Assembly: GCA_013151495.1 (NCBI GenBank)
Contig: JAADIE010000003.1
Coordinates: 1-33,908, forward strand
Length of the DNA stretch: 33,908 nucleotides
Origin: Nitrospirota bacterium
GTDB taxonomy: Bacteria; Nitrospirota; Thermodesulfovibrionia; Thermodesulfovibrionales; JdFR-85
Direction: 5' to 3'
The number at the start of each line of letters is the position of its first letter. The first letter of the stretch is position 1. Below the pieces are notes generated by a model, which saw only the letters and a program-made list of their open reading frames with translations, had not been told where the DNA came from and searched no databases. Below, one piece after another: positions 1 to 8,320 of the stretch. A program made the translations under genes and the position numbers.

Positions 1-1068
1 CACCTCATCCTCAAGGGGTATTCTAAAGAGGTCATATTCATGGTCAAGGATAACCTCCCGGGGCCTTTCTTCAAGGGAAAGCCTTATCCAGAAGTCCTTT
101 TTATCAACCTTTATTGTAAAATCCCTTTCAGCCTCTTTTGTTACAGCCTTTACAGGAAGATAGAAAGAAAAAGGCTCTTTGGTCTTCTGTTTTACCCGAA
201 TATCCACCCTGTATTTTCCATCTCTGAATACAACAGAGGCCTCAACAGGGGTTATCTCTATGGCTCCCTTTCTGTTTAACCACTGCTCAAAAAAGGCGCT
301 CAGATCCTGACCGGTTGTGCTTTCAAAGGCCTTTTCAAGGTCAGCCCAGGAGGCCTTTCTGTTTTTGTTTTCTTTTATAAAAAGCCTAAGTGTCTTGAAA
401 AATGCCTCATCCCCAATATCCCTTCTCAGCATATGAAAAAGCATGGCTGATTTTCCATAACCAATCGCCTTTGTAAGGTCATTCTTTCTTGCCTTGAATT
501 CAGAAAGTGTTATCTCATCCTCCCTGGTCACATAGTTACGGTAATCAAGTAACAGACGCTTTCTGTACTCAGCAGCTTTACCCTTTTTTTCACTAAGCAG
601 ATAATCGGACAGATAAGTGGTAAGCCCCTCAGCCCAGTTTCCGCTGGAGTAGTCAATATCCACCTCTGCCCCGAACCATTGATGAACTATCTCATGGGGC
701 AAGGAGGTGGTGAGTATAAAAGGCAAACGAATCACAGCAGAACCAAACACTATATACTTTGGATATGACATACCTACAGGGCTATTGGTTTCCATAATAT
801 TTAATTCCTCGTAAGGAAAATCTCCAAGCAACTCTACATACTCCCTGAGATAGTTTTTTGTGTACTCAATATAGCTACTGGCAAGAGTCTGATCCTTTTT
901 AAGCAGATAAACCTTTATCTTAATTCCATTAAACTGGTCCTCATATAAGTAGGCATTATTTATTATTTTTGATAAATCCTGGGTATCATTAACAAGCTGG
1001 TCTGCCAAAACAGGCTGTAGTGTAAATAATATTAGCCCTGCAATCAAAACCAGAAGTTTCCTCACCAT
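1..1068 (-). CDS. M1 family metallopeptidase (aminopeptidase N-like), C-terminus missing
   Basis: Secreted zinc metallopeptidase, probably an aminopeptidase acting outside the cytoplasm. It opens with a signal peptide of about 22 residues (basic start, hydrophobic core, ending V-L-A). The zinc site is HEIVH at residues 125-129, followed by E147 inside a GNWAEGL motif, and a later YGKS segment is where the family keeps its catalytic tyrosine. The gap from HEIVH to the zinc glutamate is 17 residues rather than the usual 18. The 356 visible codons stay open to the window edge, so the C-terminus lies outside. A Shine-Dalgarno GGAG sits 8 nt before the ATG. The gene begins 13 nt after the AIR-synthase-like gene and is probably co-transcribed with it. 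The family is clear; the substrate is unknown. Confidence 0.88.
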   Translation of the reverse strand, partial: MVRKLLVLIAGLILFTLQPVLADQLVNDTQDLSKIINNAYLYEDQFNGIKIKVYLLKKDQTLASSYIEYTKNYLREYVELLGDFPYEELNIMETNSPVGMSYPKYIVFGSAVIRLPFILTTSLPHEIVHQWFGAEVDIDYSSGNWAEGLTTYLSDYLLSEKKGKAAEYRKRLLLDYRNYVTREDEITLSEFKARKNDLTKAIGYGKSAMLFHMLRRDIGDEAFFKTLRLFIKENKNRKASWADLEKAFESTTGQDLSAFFEQWLNRKGAIEITPVEASVVFRDGKYRVDIRVKQKTKEPFSFYLPVKAVTKEAERDFTIKVDKKDFWIRLSLEERPREVILDHEYDLFRIPLEDEV

Positions 1069-1081
1069 GGGTTACTCCTTT

Positions 1082-2086
1082 CTAAAAGATCTTTGTTATT
1101 TCATCAGAGGAATAGACCTTCAGCGGCCTCTTTATTCCATTATCTATTAATACCACTTCCTCTTTTTCTGTAAACACCCCAATGCATTCAGCCTTAAAGC
1201 CCTTTTTCCGTAAAACCTCAAGCGCCTCATCTGTATCTTCTGCTTTTAAGGCAGCAAGCAATGCACCCGAAGCGATTAGCCCGAGTGGATCAAGCCCCAG
1301 ATACTCACAAAGCCTTTTTGTTTCATTAAAGAGTATAATGTTCTCTCCCCACACCTCACAACCAAGCCCGGCACCTTTAGCCATCTCGTTTATAGCTGTT
1401 GCAACGCCCCCTTCAGTAGGGTCATGGAGTGCCTTCAGACCTGGCACATCCCATAACAACTCTGCCTCTTTCAGTACACTAATACCAGGGTTATCTATAA
1501 AGGCCTTGCATCTTTGTATAAATTCCCTCCCAAATACCTCCAGCAGGTCTCTTTCCTTTTCCTGAGCTATAATGGCTGTTCCTTCTACAGCTATTCCCTT
1601 GGTCAGAATAAGTTTATCCCCGGGGGCTATCTGTTTCGGACTGAGCAGTCGGTCCTTTTTAACGGTGCCAAGCATCTGCCCAACCACAATAGGTCTGTCA
1701 AGCCCATAGGTTACCTCTGTATGCCCTCCACATATGGCTATGCCAAGTCGCTTACAATCCTCTGAAAGGCTCCTGAAGATATTTTCTACCATGCTTTCAT
1801 CTGTCTGTCCCTCTGGAAGCAGTATGGTTACAAGAAACCATCTTGGTCTGCCTCCCATACAGGCTATATCATTGGCATTTATTGTTACTGCATACTGTCC
1901 TATCCGGTCGGTTACAAAGGTGATGGGGTCAGTCTTTGCTATAAGGTATTCTTCGTGATCAAGGTCTATAACAGCGGCATCCACACCAATATCAGCACCA
2001 ACCACCACCTTTGGGTCTTCAGCCCCGGCGTATCTCTTGATCAGGCTTTCAAGCAGTTTCAGATCTAACTTACCGGTTGGAAACAT
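1082..2086 (-). CDS. AIR synthase-related protein (PurM/HypE/SelD superfamily)
   Basis: 334-residue protein of the ATP-binding AIR synthase superfamily, whose members (PurM, HypE, SelD, ThiL) make phosphorylated or dehydrated intermediates. Visible signatures are an N-terminal GADIGVDAAV segment, a K-T-D-P-I-T-F strand, NANDIACMGG as in HypE and SelD, an ICGGHTEVT loop, and a C-terminal domain with HDPTEGGVATAINE and GLIASGALLAAL. It most resembles HypE, but the C-terminal cysteine that HypE carbamoylates and cyanates is absent (it ends D-E-I-T-K-I-F), and no hydrogenase maturation gene lies nearby. The substrate therefore cannot be named. No Shine-Dalgarno is visible before the ATG; a weak GATAAA lies 6 nt upstream. 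The M1 peptidase gene follows in the same direction. Confidence 0.85.
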   Translation of the reverse strand: MFPTGKLDLKLLESLIKRYAGAEDPKVVVGADIGVDAAVIDLDHEEYLIAKTDPITFVTDRIGQYAVTINANDIACMGGRPRWFLVTILLPEGQTDESMVENIFRSLSEDCKRLGIAICGGHTEVTYGLDRPIVVGQMLGTVKKDRLLSPKQIAPGDKLILTKGIAVEGTAIIAQEKERDLLEVFGREFIQRCKAFIDNPGISVLKEAELLWDVPGLKALHDPTEGGVATAINEMAKGAGLGCEVWGENIILFNETKRLCEYLGLDPLGLIASGALLAALKAEDTDEALEVLRKKGFKAECIGVFTEKEEVVLIDNGIKRPLKVYSSDEITKIF

Positions 2087-2140
2087 GACTAATTTATCTT
2101 ATCAAAACATTTCAAGATAAATCTTATTGCTTTTTCATTC

Positions 2141-2146
2141 TATAAT
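2141..2146 (+). promoter_or_regulatory. -10 box for the rpsU leader transcript
   Basis: Perfect TATAAT in the divergent gap between the AIR-synthase-like gene and rpsU. No good -35 is seen at 16-18 nt. The predicted start near 2153 would give a leader of about 115 nt containing the terminator-like hairpin described below. Confidence 0.5.
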
Positions 2147-2175
2147 GTGCAATAATCATAGAAGCAATAACGAGG

Positions 2176-2232
2176 GTTTTTGCAGACTGTATGGCCGCAA
2201 AAACTTAAGTTTTTGCGGCTTTTTTGTTTTTT
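2176..2232 (+). terminator. Intrinsic terminator with a competing upstream stem (possible rpsU attenuator)
   Basis: Positions 2194-2204 and 2209-2219 form a perfect 11-bp stem (GCCGCAAAAAC with its complement) around a UUAA tetraloop, followed by a T-rich run at 2220-2232: a textbook intrinsic terminator. An upstream GTTTTTGC at 2176-2183 is perfectly complementary to GCAAAAAC at 2197-2204, the 5' arm of that stem, so an alternative hairpin with a 13-nt loop can form and break the terminator. It lies about 35 nt before the rpsU start. It could instead just end a short upstream RNA. Confidence 0.65.
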
Positions 2233-2267
2233 TAAGCAAACTAAACTTAAGAAAGGATGGGGGAATT

Positions 2268-2474
2268 TTGGAGGTAAAAGTTAGTGCAAACAACATAGAC
2301 AGGGCATTAAAGCTTCTGAAAAGAGAGGTTGAAAAAGAAGGGCTTTTCAGGGATCTTAAAAATAAAAGGTTTTACGAAAAACCCTCCGTTAAGAAACGCC
2401 GCAAACAGAGAGAGGCAAGAAAAAGACGCATAAAGGCCGCTCGTTACAGGCGTTCACAGCGCAATTCAAGATAA
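2268..2474 (+). CDS. rpsU: 30S ribosomal protein bS21
   Basis: Small-subunit protein bS21, which sits near the anti-Shine-Dalgarno end of 16S rRNA and helps mRNA engage the 30S subunit. I choose the TTG at 2268 as start because it gives the standard 68-residue protein (start E-V-K-V-S-A, then DRALKLLKREVEKEG) with an AGGATGGGG ribosome site about 8 nt upstream. The open frame reaches back to 2127, but that part covers the promoter and hairpin and is not protein-like. The C-terminus is the usual arginine/lysine-rich tail (KKRRKQREARKRR). A deaD-type helicase starts 57 nt downstream and may be co-transcribed, a natural pairing for ribosome assembly or cold adaptation. Confidence 0.93.
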   Translation: MEVKVSANNIDRALKLLKREVEKEGLFRDLKNKRFYEKPSVKKRRKQREARKRRIKAARYRRSQRNSR

Positions 2475-2531
2475 GAGAAAACCTTCTTGAATCTATCACA
2501 AATACTTTAAAACTCAAAGGAGAAAAATTTT

Positions 2532-4094
2532 ATGCAGAAAAGTTTTTACGACTTCAGCATGTCTGATGAGACACTTAATTCATTAACAGAAATGGGCTTT
2601 GAAGAACCCACACCAATACAACAGAAGGCGATCCCTCTGGGGCTTGAGGGCCGCGACATCATTGGACAGGCCCAGACAGGTACGGGGAAGACCGTTGCCT
2701 TTGGAGTGCCCCTGATAGAGCGATGCTCTAAAGGTAAAAAACCAGAGGCCCTTGTACTTGCCCCTACCAGAGAACTTGCCATTCAGATAGCCGAAGAACT
2801 GAACAGGGTGGGAAAACAAAAGAGGGTCTTTGCACTTCCTATATATGGTGGGCAGTCTATTGAAAGGCAGATAAGGTCTTTGAAAAAGGGAGCCCATATA
2901 GTTGTTGGCACACCAGGAAGGATTATTGATCACATAAAAAGGAAGACCCTGAATCTACAGAACATCCATACCGTTGTGCTGGATGAGGCAGATGAAATGC
3001 TTAACATGGGATTTATTGACGACATCGAGTTCATCCTGAAACAGACTCCCTCTGAAAGACAGACCATGCTCTTTTCTGCCACCATACCAAGGGAGATCAG
3101 AAACATAGCCAAACAGTACATGAAGGAGCCAGTAAGGGTATCGGTTGATACCGACCGGATGGTGGTTTCCCAGATTCGTCAGATCTTCTATGAGGTAAGA
3201 CACACAGATAAAATAACCGCTCTTACAAGAATTATTGATGTAGAGGATCCCGAGCTAACTCTTGTGTTTTGCCATACCAAGAAAGAGGTAGATGAAGTCT
3301 CTTCGAGGCTTAAACAGATGGGCTATTATGCAGGGGCAATTCATGGCGATTATACGCAGGCCCATAGAAACAGGATAATCAAACAGTTCAAGTCAGGAGA
3401 GATAGATATACTCGTTGCTACAGATGTTGCAGCAAGGGGGCTTGACATTACCGGGGTCTCCCATGTAATTAACTACAGCATACCTCAAAATCCAGACAGT
3501 TATATTCATCGTATAGGAAGAACTGGAAGGGCCGGAAAATCAGGCATAGCCATTACCTTTGTTACACCAAGGGAGTACAGGAATTTAAAAACCATTGAAC
3601 GTTCAGCAAAAACACGGATCCTCCGTGCCAAGCTACCCACTCGTGAGGATGTAAAGAGGGTAAGGCTACAGGAGCTCAAAGAGGAAATCCTTGAGACCTT
3701 TGAAGCAGATGAACATCAGGATTTCTTGGCTTTTGTGGATGACCTTGCAAAAGAACTCTCAACGAGAGATATTGCAGCAGCAGCCCTGTCTTTACTTTAC
3801 TCCTCCGATGATGAGGACGATGATATTGACTCAGAACAGGAAAGCACAAGGCTCTTCATAACACTGGGCAGAAAAGACAATATTACGGTTTCAGAACTCA
3901 TCAGACTCCTCAGAGAACACACAGGCATTTCAGGCAGCAGCATAGGACAGATCTCTATGCTTGATACCTTCAGCTTTGTTGAAGTAAGTGCCTCTGATGC
4001 ACCAAATGTGGTAAAGGCCTTAAATGGTAAGGCCCTCAGGGGCAGAAGAATAAAGGTCGAACAGGCCAGGCCACACTCAATTAGCAGAAACTAA
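2532..4094 (+). CDS. deaD: DEAD-box ATP-dependent RNA helicase with DbpA-type RNA-binding domain
   Basis: 520-residue RNA helicase of the DeaD/CsdA type, which remodels rRNA and mRNA structure during ribosome assembly and cold growth. Motifs appear in order: Q motif (F-E-E-P-T-P-I-Q, about 23-30), Walker A AQTGTGKT (47-54), PTRELA, TPGR, DEAD (near 150), SAT, the HGDYTQAHR region, VATDVAARGLD and HRIGRTGR. An acidic linker (S-S-D-D-E-D-D-D) leads to a C-terminal DbpA RNA-binding domain over about the last 80 residues (ends G-R-R-I-K-V-E-Q-A-R). An AAAGGAG ribosome site precedes the ATG. Its stop overlaps the ferritin stop by 4 nt on the opposite strand. Whether it is DeaD or a related paralogue cannot be settled by eye. 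Confidence 0.93.
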   Translation: MQKSFYDFSMSDETLNSLTEMGFEEPTPIQQKAIPLGLEGRDIIGQAQTGTGKTVAFGVPLIERCSKGKKPEALVLAPTRELAIQIAEELNRVGKQKRVFALPIYGGQSIERQIRSLKKGAHIVVGTPGRIIDHIKRKTLNLQNIHTVVLDEADEMLNMGFIDDIEFILKQTPSERQTMLFSATIPREIRNIAKQYMKEPVRVSVDTDRMVVSQIRQIFYEVRHTDKITALTRIIDVEDPELTLVFCHTKKEVDEVSSRLKQMGYYAGAIHGDYTQAHRNRIIKQFKSGEIDILVATDVAARGLDITGVSHVINYSIPQNPDSYIHRIGRTGRAGKSGIAITFVTPREYRNLKTIERSAKTRILRAKLPTREDVKRVRLQELKEEILETFEADEHQDFLAFVDDLAKELSTRDIAAAALSLLYSSDDEDDDIDSEQESTRLFITLGRKDNITVSELIRLLREHTGISGSSIGQISMLDTFSFVEVSASDAPNVVKALNGKALRGRRIKVEQARPHSISRN

Positions 4095-4606
4095 ATGGTT
4101 ATATCCTGAGGAGGCATAAAGGTTCGCTGGGATAGTTCCTTGTCTATCAGGAACAATCCACCGGGGTTGTTTTCATTAAGTTTAAGGCTCTGAACTATCT
4201 CATCCACAGAGGCCTCCTCCTCGACCTGCTCATCAATAAACCACTTAAGGAAGCTGCTTGTGGCATGGTCCCTTAGCTCAAGGGCAATATCCATAAGGTT
4301 GTTTATTCTGGAGGTTACGAGCTGTTCATGCTCAAGGACATTAAGAAAGGCTGCCAGAGGAGATTCCCACTCATTTGCTGGTGCCTTTATTTCAGACATC
4401 TTAACCCTTCCGCCCCGGTCAATTATATAGTCATAAAATCTCTTTACATGGGTAAGCTCCTCCATTGCCTGAACCCTCATCCAGTTTGCAAACCCCTTAA
4501 GATTAATAGATTCAAAGTAGGCAGACATGGAAAAATAGATATACGCAGAATATAGCTCAAAATTAAGCTGTTCATTCAGTGCATCAAGCATCTTTTCTTT
4601 AAGCAT
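4091..4606 (-). CDS. ftnA: Non-haem ferritin
   Basis: 171-residue cytoplasmic iron-storage ferritin that oxidises Fe(II) and stores a ferric core in a 24-mer cage. The ferroxidase ligands match bacterial FtnA residue for residue: E17, E50, H53, E94, Q127 and E130. No haem-binding methionine in the bacterioferritin position is evident, so FtnA is preferred. A strong AGGAGG ribosome site lies before the ATG. The gene has its own 86-nt upstream gap with tandem octamers and an 11-bp direct repeat, so separate regulation is likely. No classical Fur box is recognisable. The stop overlaps that of deaD. Confidence 0.94.
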   Translation of the reverse strand: MLKEKMLDALNEQLNFELYSAYIYFSMSAYFESINLKGFANWMRVQAMEELTHVKRFYDYIIDRGGRVKMSEIKAPANEWESPLAAFLNVLEHEQLVTSRINNLMDIALELRDHATSSFLKWFIDEQVEEEASVDEIVQSLKLNENNPGGLFLIDKELSQRTFMPPQDITI

Positions 4607-4637
4607 TTCAATAACCTCCTGATTTATTCTCTTTTTC

Positions 4638-4661
4638 CGATCTAACGATCTAATTATCTAA
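4638..4661 (-). repeat. Three tandem octamers upstream of ferritin
   Basis: On the minus strand, three consecutive 8-bp units read TTAGATAA, TTAGATCG, TTAGATCG, about 32 nt before the ferritin start. This lies in the expected promoter or leader region, so it may be an operator for a protein binding repeated half-sites, or a leader element. The function is inferred from position only. Confidence 0.5.
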
Positions 4662-4702
4662 CTATGATACTAAATCCATGTTACTTTTAGCACTATGATA
4701 CT
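4661..4702. repeat. 11-bp direct repeat in the ferritin upstream region
   Basis: ACTATGATACT occurs at 4661-4671 and again at 4692-4702, 31 bp apart (about three helical turns). The second copy overlaps the stop codon of the DUF4416 gene. The helical phasing fits a paired protein-binding site, but chance in AT-rich DNA is not excluded. Confidence 0.4.
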
Positions 4703-5211
4703 GTTTTAAGGTACTGCCTCATCCTGAGGAAAATCTCTATATACTCATCTGATTGATAATCCCTGTAAGTAAATTCATGTGCCCTGTAGGTGCCTTTTTT
4801 GTAATAAAGCGTCACCTCTGCATATATACCCTTTCCAAGATAGATCCGATGGGTGTAGTTTTTTGTAGTGGCCAACACCACCTTGGAAAGGGTTACATAA
4901 CCGGGGTCAAGATTTATCTTCCGCTTTCCATCAATTGAAAGCTCTGCTTCAAGCTCGTTAGTAAAGAGTTTTATCTCATTAATTACAGATGGGTCTATTA
5001 TCCTCTTAAAGGCAATGAACCTTCGTAGTATTGGCCATCCTAACTCCTCTCGATAATAATCTGTGTGCTGCCAGGGAAGCGACTCTGTGTCAAAAAGCAC
5101 CTCTCCGTACTCTTTAGATAGTCTTTCCTTTGCTTTATGATAATAGCTTTCATCAGAAAAAAGGGTGCCCACAAAAAGGAGTGCCTTTTCAGGTTCCCTG
5201 GGTGTGCCCAT
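4693..5211 (-). CDS. DUF4416 family protein
   Basis: 172-residue cytoplasmic protein of the uncharacterised DUF4416 family, recognised by its opening (P-R-E-P-E-K-A-L-L-F-V-G-T-L-F-S), the F-D-T-E-S-L-P-W-Q-H-T-D-Y-Y segment, the N-L-D-P-G-Y-V-T-L-S-K-V-V-L-A-T-T-K-N strand and the C-terminal F-T-Y-R-D-Y-Q-S-D-E-Y. It has no signal peptide or membrane segment. It starts 6 nt after the thioredoxin-like gene and has only a poor ribosome site, so translation is probably coupled. The function is unknown; many conserved aromatic and acidic residues suggest a folded domain rather than a linker protein. Confidence 0.85.
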   Translation of the reverse strand: MGTPREPEKALLFVGTLFSDESYYHKAKERLSKEYGEVLFDTESLPWQHTDYYREELGWPILRRFIAFKRIIDPSVINEIKLFTNELEAELSIDGKRKINLDPGYVTLSKVVLATTKNYTHRIYLGKGIYAEVTLYYKKGTYRAHEFTYRDYQSDEYIEIFLRMRQYLKTVS

Positions 5212-5217
5212 TGGATG

Positions 5218-5709
5218 TTATAGATTGTCCCAGTTTGTAGGACCGATTATCTTTTTGGTAAGTACACCATCGGGGTCTATAATATAGGTTTCAGGTACTC
5301 CTGTTACCCCAAATACCCTTGCGGCATTCTGGTCTGGATCTACATAAACAGGTATGTCAAAGCCCTCTTTCTCAAGATAGCTTTTAGACTCAGCTGGATT
5401 TTCTCTATAAACTACACTTAACAAAACAAAACCAGGATCGTTTCTTTTTCTATCGTAATAGGCAACTACCTGGGGCATCTCCTTTCTGCACTCCTTACAC
5501 CAGGAAGCCCAGAAATGAACAATAACCCTCTTTCCCCTGAGGTCTTTTATATTTATAAGTTTCCCATTTTTGTCTAAAAGCTCAAACTCTGGTACCTCAA
5601 GCCCAACCACAGCCTTTGGCGCCTGCTGAACCCTGTCCTTCTGGCTAAGAAGTACAAGAAAAAGCCCAACCCCCAATACTATGAAAAGAATTAACCCCTT
5701 GTGTTTCAT
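5218..5709 (-). CDS. Membrane-anchored TlpA/ResA-like thiol-disulfide oxidoreductase
   Basis: 163-residue thioredoxin-fold protein facing the periplasm, held by one N-terminal membrane segment (about residues 5-21). The active site is W-C-K-E-C with cysteines 71 and 74, and a G-V-P-E-T segment supplies the cis-proline that faces it. This matches the AhpC/TSA-Redoxin group that includes ResA and TlpA, which reduce disulfides during cytochrome c maturation or on other exported proteins. No cytochrome assembly genes are nearby, so the partner is unknown. It lies 89 nt after clpC and 6 nt before the DUF4416 gene. A GAGG ribosome site precedes the ATG. Confidence 0.88.
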   Translation of the reverse strand: MKHKGLILFIVLGVGLFLVLLSQKDRVQQAPKAVVGLEVPEFELLDKNGKLINIKDLRGKRVIVHFWASWCKECRKEMPQVVAYYDRKRNDPGFVLLSVVYRENPAESKSYLEKEGFDIPVYVDPDQNAARVFGVTGVPETYIIDPDGVLTKKIIGPTNWDNL

Positions 5710-5798
5710 GACCTCAAAACTATCCTGTAATCGCTTTTAAGCACAAGTAATATATCAGATGAAAGTAAAAAAGGAGAAAGCGAAGACCCCGGAGTTTC

Positions 5799-8245
5799 TT
5801 AGTTTACACTTGCAGTAAGATACTCCTGCTCCTTTGCTACCTTAAAGGCAGGAGCACCATCCTGCATTACCACAATTATCTTGTTGGCACCAACAAACCT
5901 GCCTTTCAGGATCTCCTCTGACACAGGTAGTCTTCTATCTCCTTTTGAATGGCCCTTCTCATTGGTCGGGCACCATAGATTGGCTGGTAGTATTTCTCGA
6001 CCAGCCACTCCTTCACCTCATCGGTTACCTCAAGTACAAGTTCCTGCTCAACAAGCTGCTTGTTAGTCTCATCTATTAGCAGGTCAATAATGGAGAACAG
6101 ATGTTCCTTCTCCAGTGGATGAAATACCACAATCTCGTCGATCCTGTTCAGGAACTCCGGATTAAAGGTCTTCTTGAGTTCGTTCATCACATTTTCTTTT
6201 ATCTTCTCATACAGATCCTCTGACTTTGTTCTATGGAAACCAAGTGGAGTGGCCTTTTCAATCAACCTTGCACCAAGATTGGAGGTCATAATTATTACCG
6301 TGTTTTTAAAGTCCACCTTTCGTCCAAAGCTGTCTGTCAGCACACCCTCATCAAGCACCTGAAGCAGTATATTAAATACATCAGGGTGAGCCTTTTCTAT
6401 CTCGTCAAAAAGGATTACAGAGTAAGGTTTCTTTCTCACCTGCTCTGTCAGCTGTCCACCCTCTTCATAACCCACATAGCCTGGAGGCGCACCAGTAAGT
6501 CTTGATACATTGAACCGCTCCATGTACTCAGACATGTCTATCTTGATCAAAGAGTTTTCGTCATCAAAGAGAAACTCGGCCAGGGCCTTCGCCAGTTCTG
6601 TTTTACCAACACCTGTTGGGCCAAGGAACAGGAAGGAACCAATCGGCTTCTTTCTGTTTTTAATACCTGTGCGTGATCTTCTGATAGCCCTGCATACAGC
6701 CTTAATGGCATCGTCCTGTGCAATGATCCTCTTGTGAAGCTCCTCCTCCATATGAAGCAGTTTTTCAGACTCCTCCTGCTCAAGCTTAAGTAGTGGCACA
6801 CCTGTCATCTTCGACACAGTGTATGCAATGTCCTCGGCGCTTATTACCGGTATCTCTTTTGTGAGATTATCACGCCACTGTTTATGCACCTGTTCATGGA
6901 GCTTTCTGAGTTTTTCCTCTTCACCCCTTATAGCTGCAGCCTTTTCAATGTCCTGTAGTTTTATATAAAGGGTTTTTTCCTTTGAAAGCCTGTCAAGCTC
7001 CTGCTCGATCTCTTTGAGTTCATGCGGTGGGGTGTACCTTTTAAGTTTTATCCTCGAGCCGGTCTCATCTATAACATCTATTGCCTTGTCTGGTAGATTA
7101 CGGTCTGCAATATAACGGTCTGAAAGCTTTGCAGCTGCCACAATAGCCTCTTCCGAGTATTTAACCCTGTGATGGGCCTCATACTTTGACTTAAGCCCCT
7201 TTAGAATCTCGATGGTTTCATCCACTGTAGGCGGCTCCACATAGATTGGCTGGAAACGCCTTTCCAGGGCTCCATCCTTTTCAATGTATTTTCTGTACTC
7301 ATCAACAGTTGTTGCACCTATGCACTGGATCTCACCTCTTGAGAGCGCCGGTTTTAGCATATTTGAAGCATCCACTGAGCCCTCAGCAGCACCAGCGCCA
7401 ATCAATGTATGTAACTCATCGATAAAGAGAATTATATTGTCAGACTGGATTATCTCCTTCATGACAACCTTCAGACGTTCCTCAAACTGCCCTCTGTACT
7501 TGGTACCTGCAATCAGTGCACCAAGGTCAAGGGAAACGATCCTCTTACCAAGCATCTGATCGGGCACATCCCCGGCTACTATTCTCTGGGCAAGACCCTC
7601 AACAATGGCAGTCTTGCCAACACCTGGCTCACCAATGATAGCCGGGTTGTTCTTTATCCTTCTTCCCAGTATCTGAAGTACCCTTTCGATTTCTCGCTCA
7701 CGACCAATAACCGGGTCGAGTTTACCCTTCTTTGCAAGGGCAGTAAGGTCTTTTCCGAACTCATCAAGTGCTGGTGTATGGGTCTTACGCTCACGTACAT
7801 GCGGATGGGTCTTCATGGAAAGATTTATTGCAAGCTGTCTTGCACCAAGCAGATTTGCACCATGATTTCTGAGTATCTTACCCCCGATACCCTCGTCTTC
7901 CCTGATTAGACCAAGCAACAGATGCTCGCTGCCGATATAATTGTGCCCAAGCAGCCTGGCCTCTTCAATGGCAAGCTCAAGGACCTTCTTGGCCCTTGGT
8001 GTAAAGGGTATATCGCCAAAGGTTAGCAGATTTGTTGGAGCTGGAAGGTTGCGTTCCACCTCCATCCGGACATCCTCTATTGAAATGCCCATCTTCTTCA
8101 GTATGACTACCGGAAGCCCATCCTGTTCTCTGATAAGTCCAAGCAGAAGATGCTCTGTTCCAAGATAGTCATTTTGCCTTCTCTCAGCCTCTTCTTTGGC
8201 ATATATAATTACCTTTCTTCCTCTTTCTGTAAATTTCTCAAACAT
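5799..8245 (-). CDS. clpC: ATP-dependent Clp protease ATP-binding subunit ClpC, frameshifted near the 3' end
   Basis: AAA+ unfoldase that feeds substrates to ClpP. It has two Clp-N repeats (about 1-145), a first ATPase with Walker A GEPGVGKT (205-212), a short coiled-coil middle region with the UVR-like stretch near 420-460, and a second ATPase with Walker A GPTGVGKT (542-549). L668-G669-F670 is the ClpP-docking loop. The frame stops at 5906 after E-D-Y-L-C-Q-R-R-S. The expected ending (S-E-E-I-L-K-G-R-F to T-A-S-V-N, stop at 5799) continues in another frame. The break falls at a TGTG at 5922-5925; removing one TG restores E-D-Y-L-S-E-E-I-L and a full protein of about 814 residues. It may be a sequencing error, a mutation or recoding. 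The ribosome site is AAGGAG. Confidence 0.9.
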
Positions 8246-8290
8246 ACAATCTCCTTTTTATCAGCAATTTGTTATAGGCTCCTTAATTTC

Positions 8291-8320
8291 ATAATAATTG
8301 TTTTTCAAGCAGGTTGTCAA
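8291..8320 (-). promoter_or_regulatory. clpC promoter
   Basis: On the minus strand, a perfect -35 TTGACA (8315-8320) and a -10 TATTAT (8291-8296) are separated by 18 bp. The predicted start near 8284 gives a leader of about 38 nt with an AAGGAG ribosome site. One arm of an 11-bp inverted repeat overlaps the -35 and spacer. Confidence 0.65.

Noticed and set aside
2127-2267. N-terminal extension of rpsU
   Set aside because: The extra 47 codons cover the -10 box and terminator hairpin; the TTG at 2268 has the ribosome site and gives the standard length.
5710-5798. Intrinsic terminator after clpC
   Set aside because: Only a weak 4-bp stem with a G-T pair precedes the T-run, so it is not convincing.
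7284-7559. Open frames antisense to clpC and other long genes
   Set aside because: Shadows of high-identity AAA+ coding sequence, with no ribosome site and no protein-like motifs.
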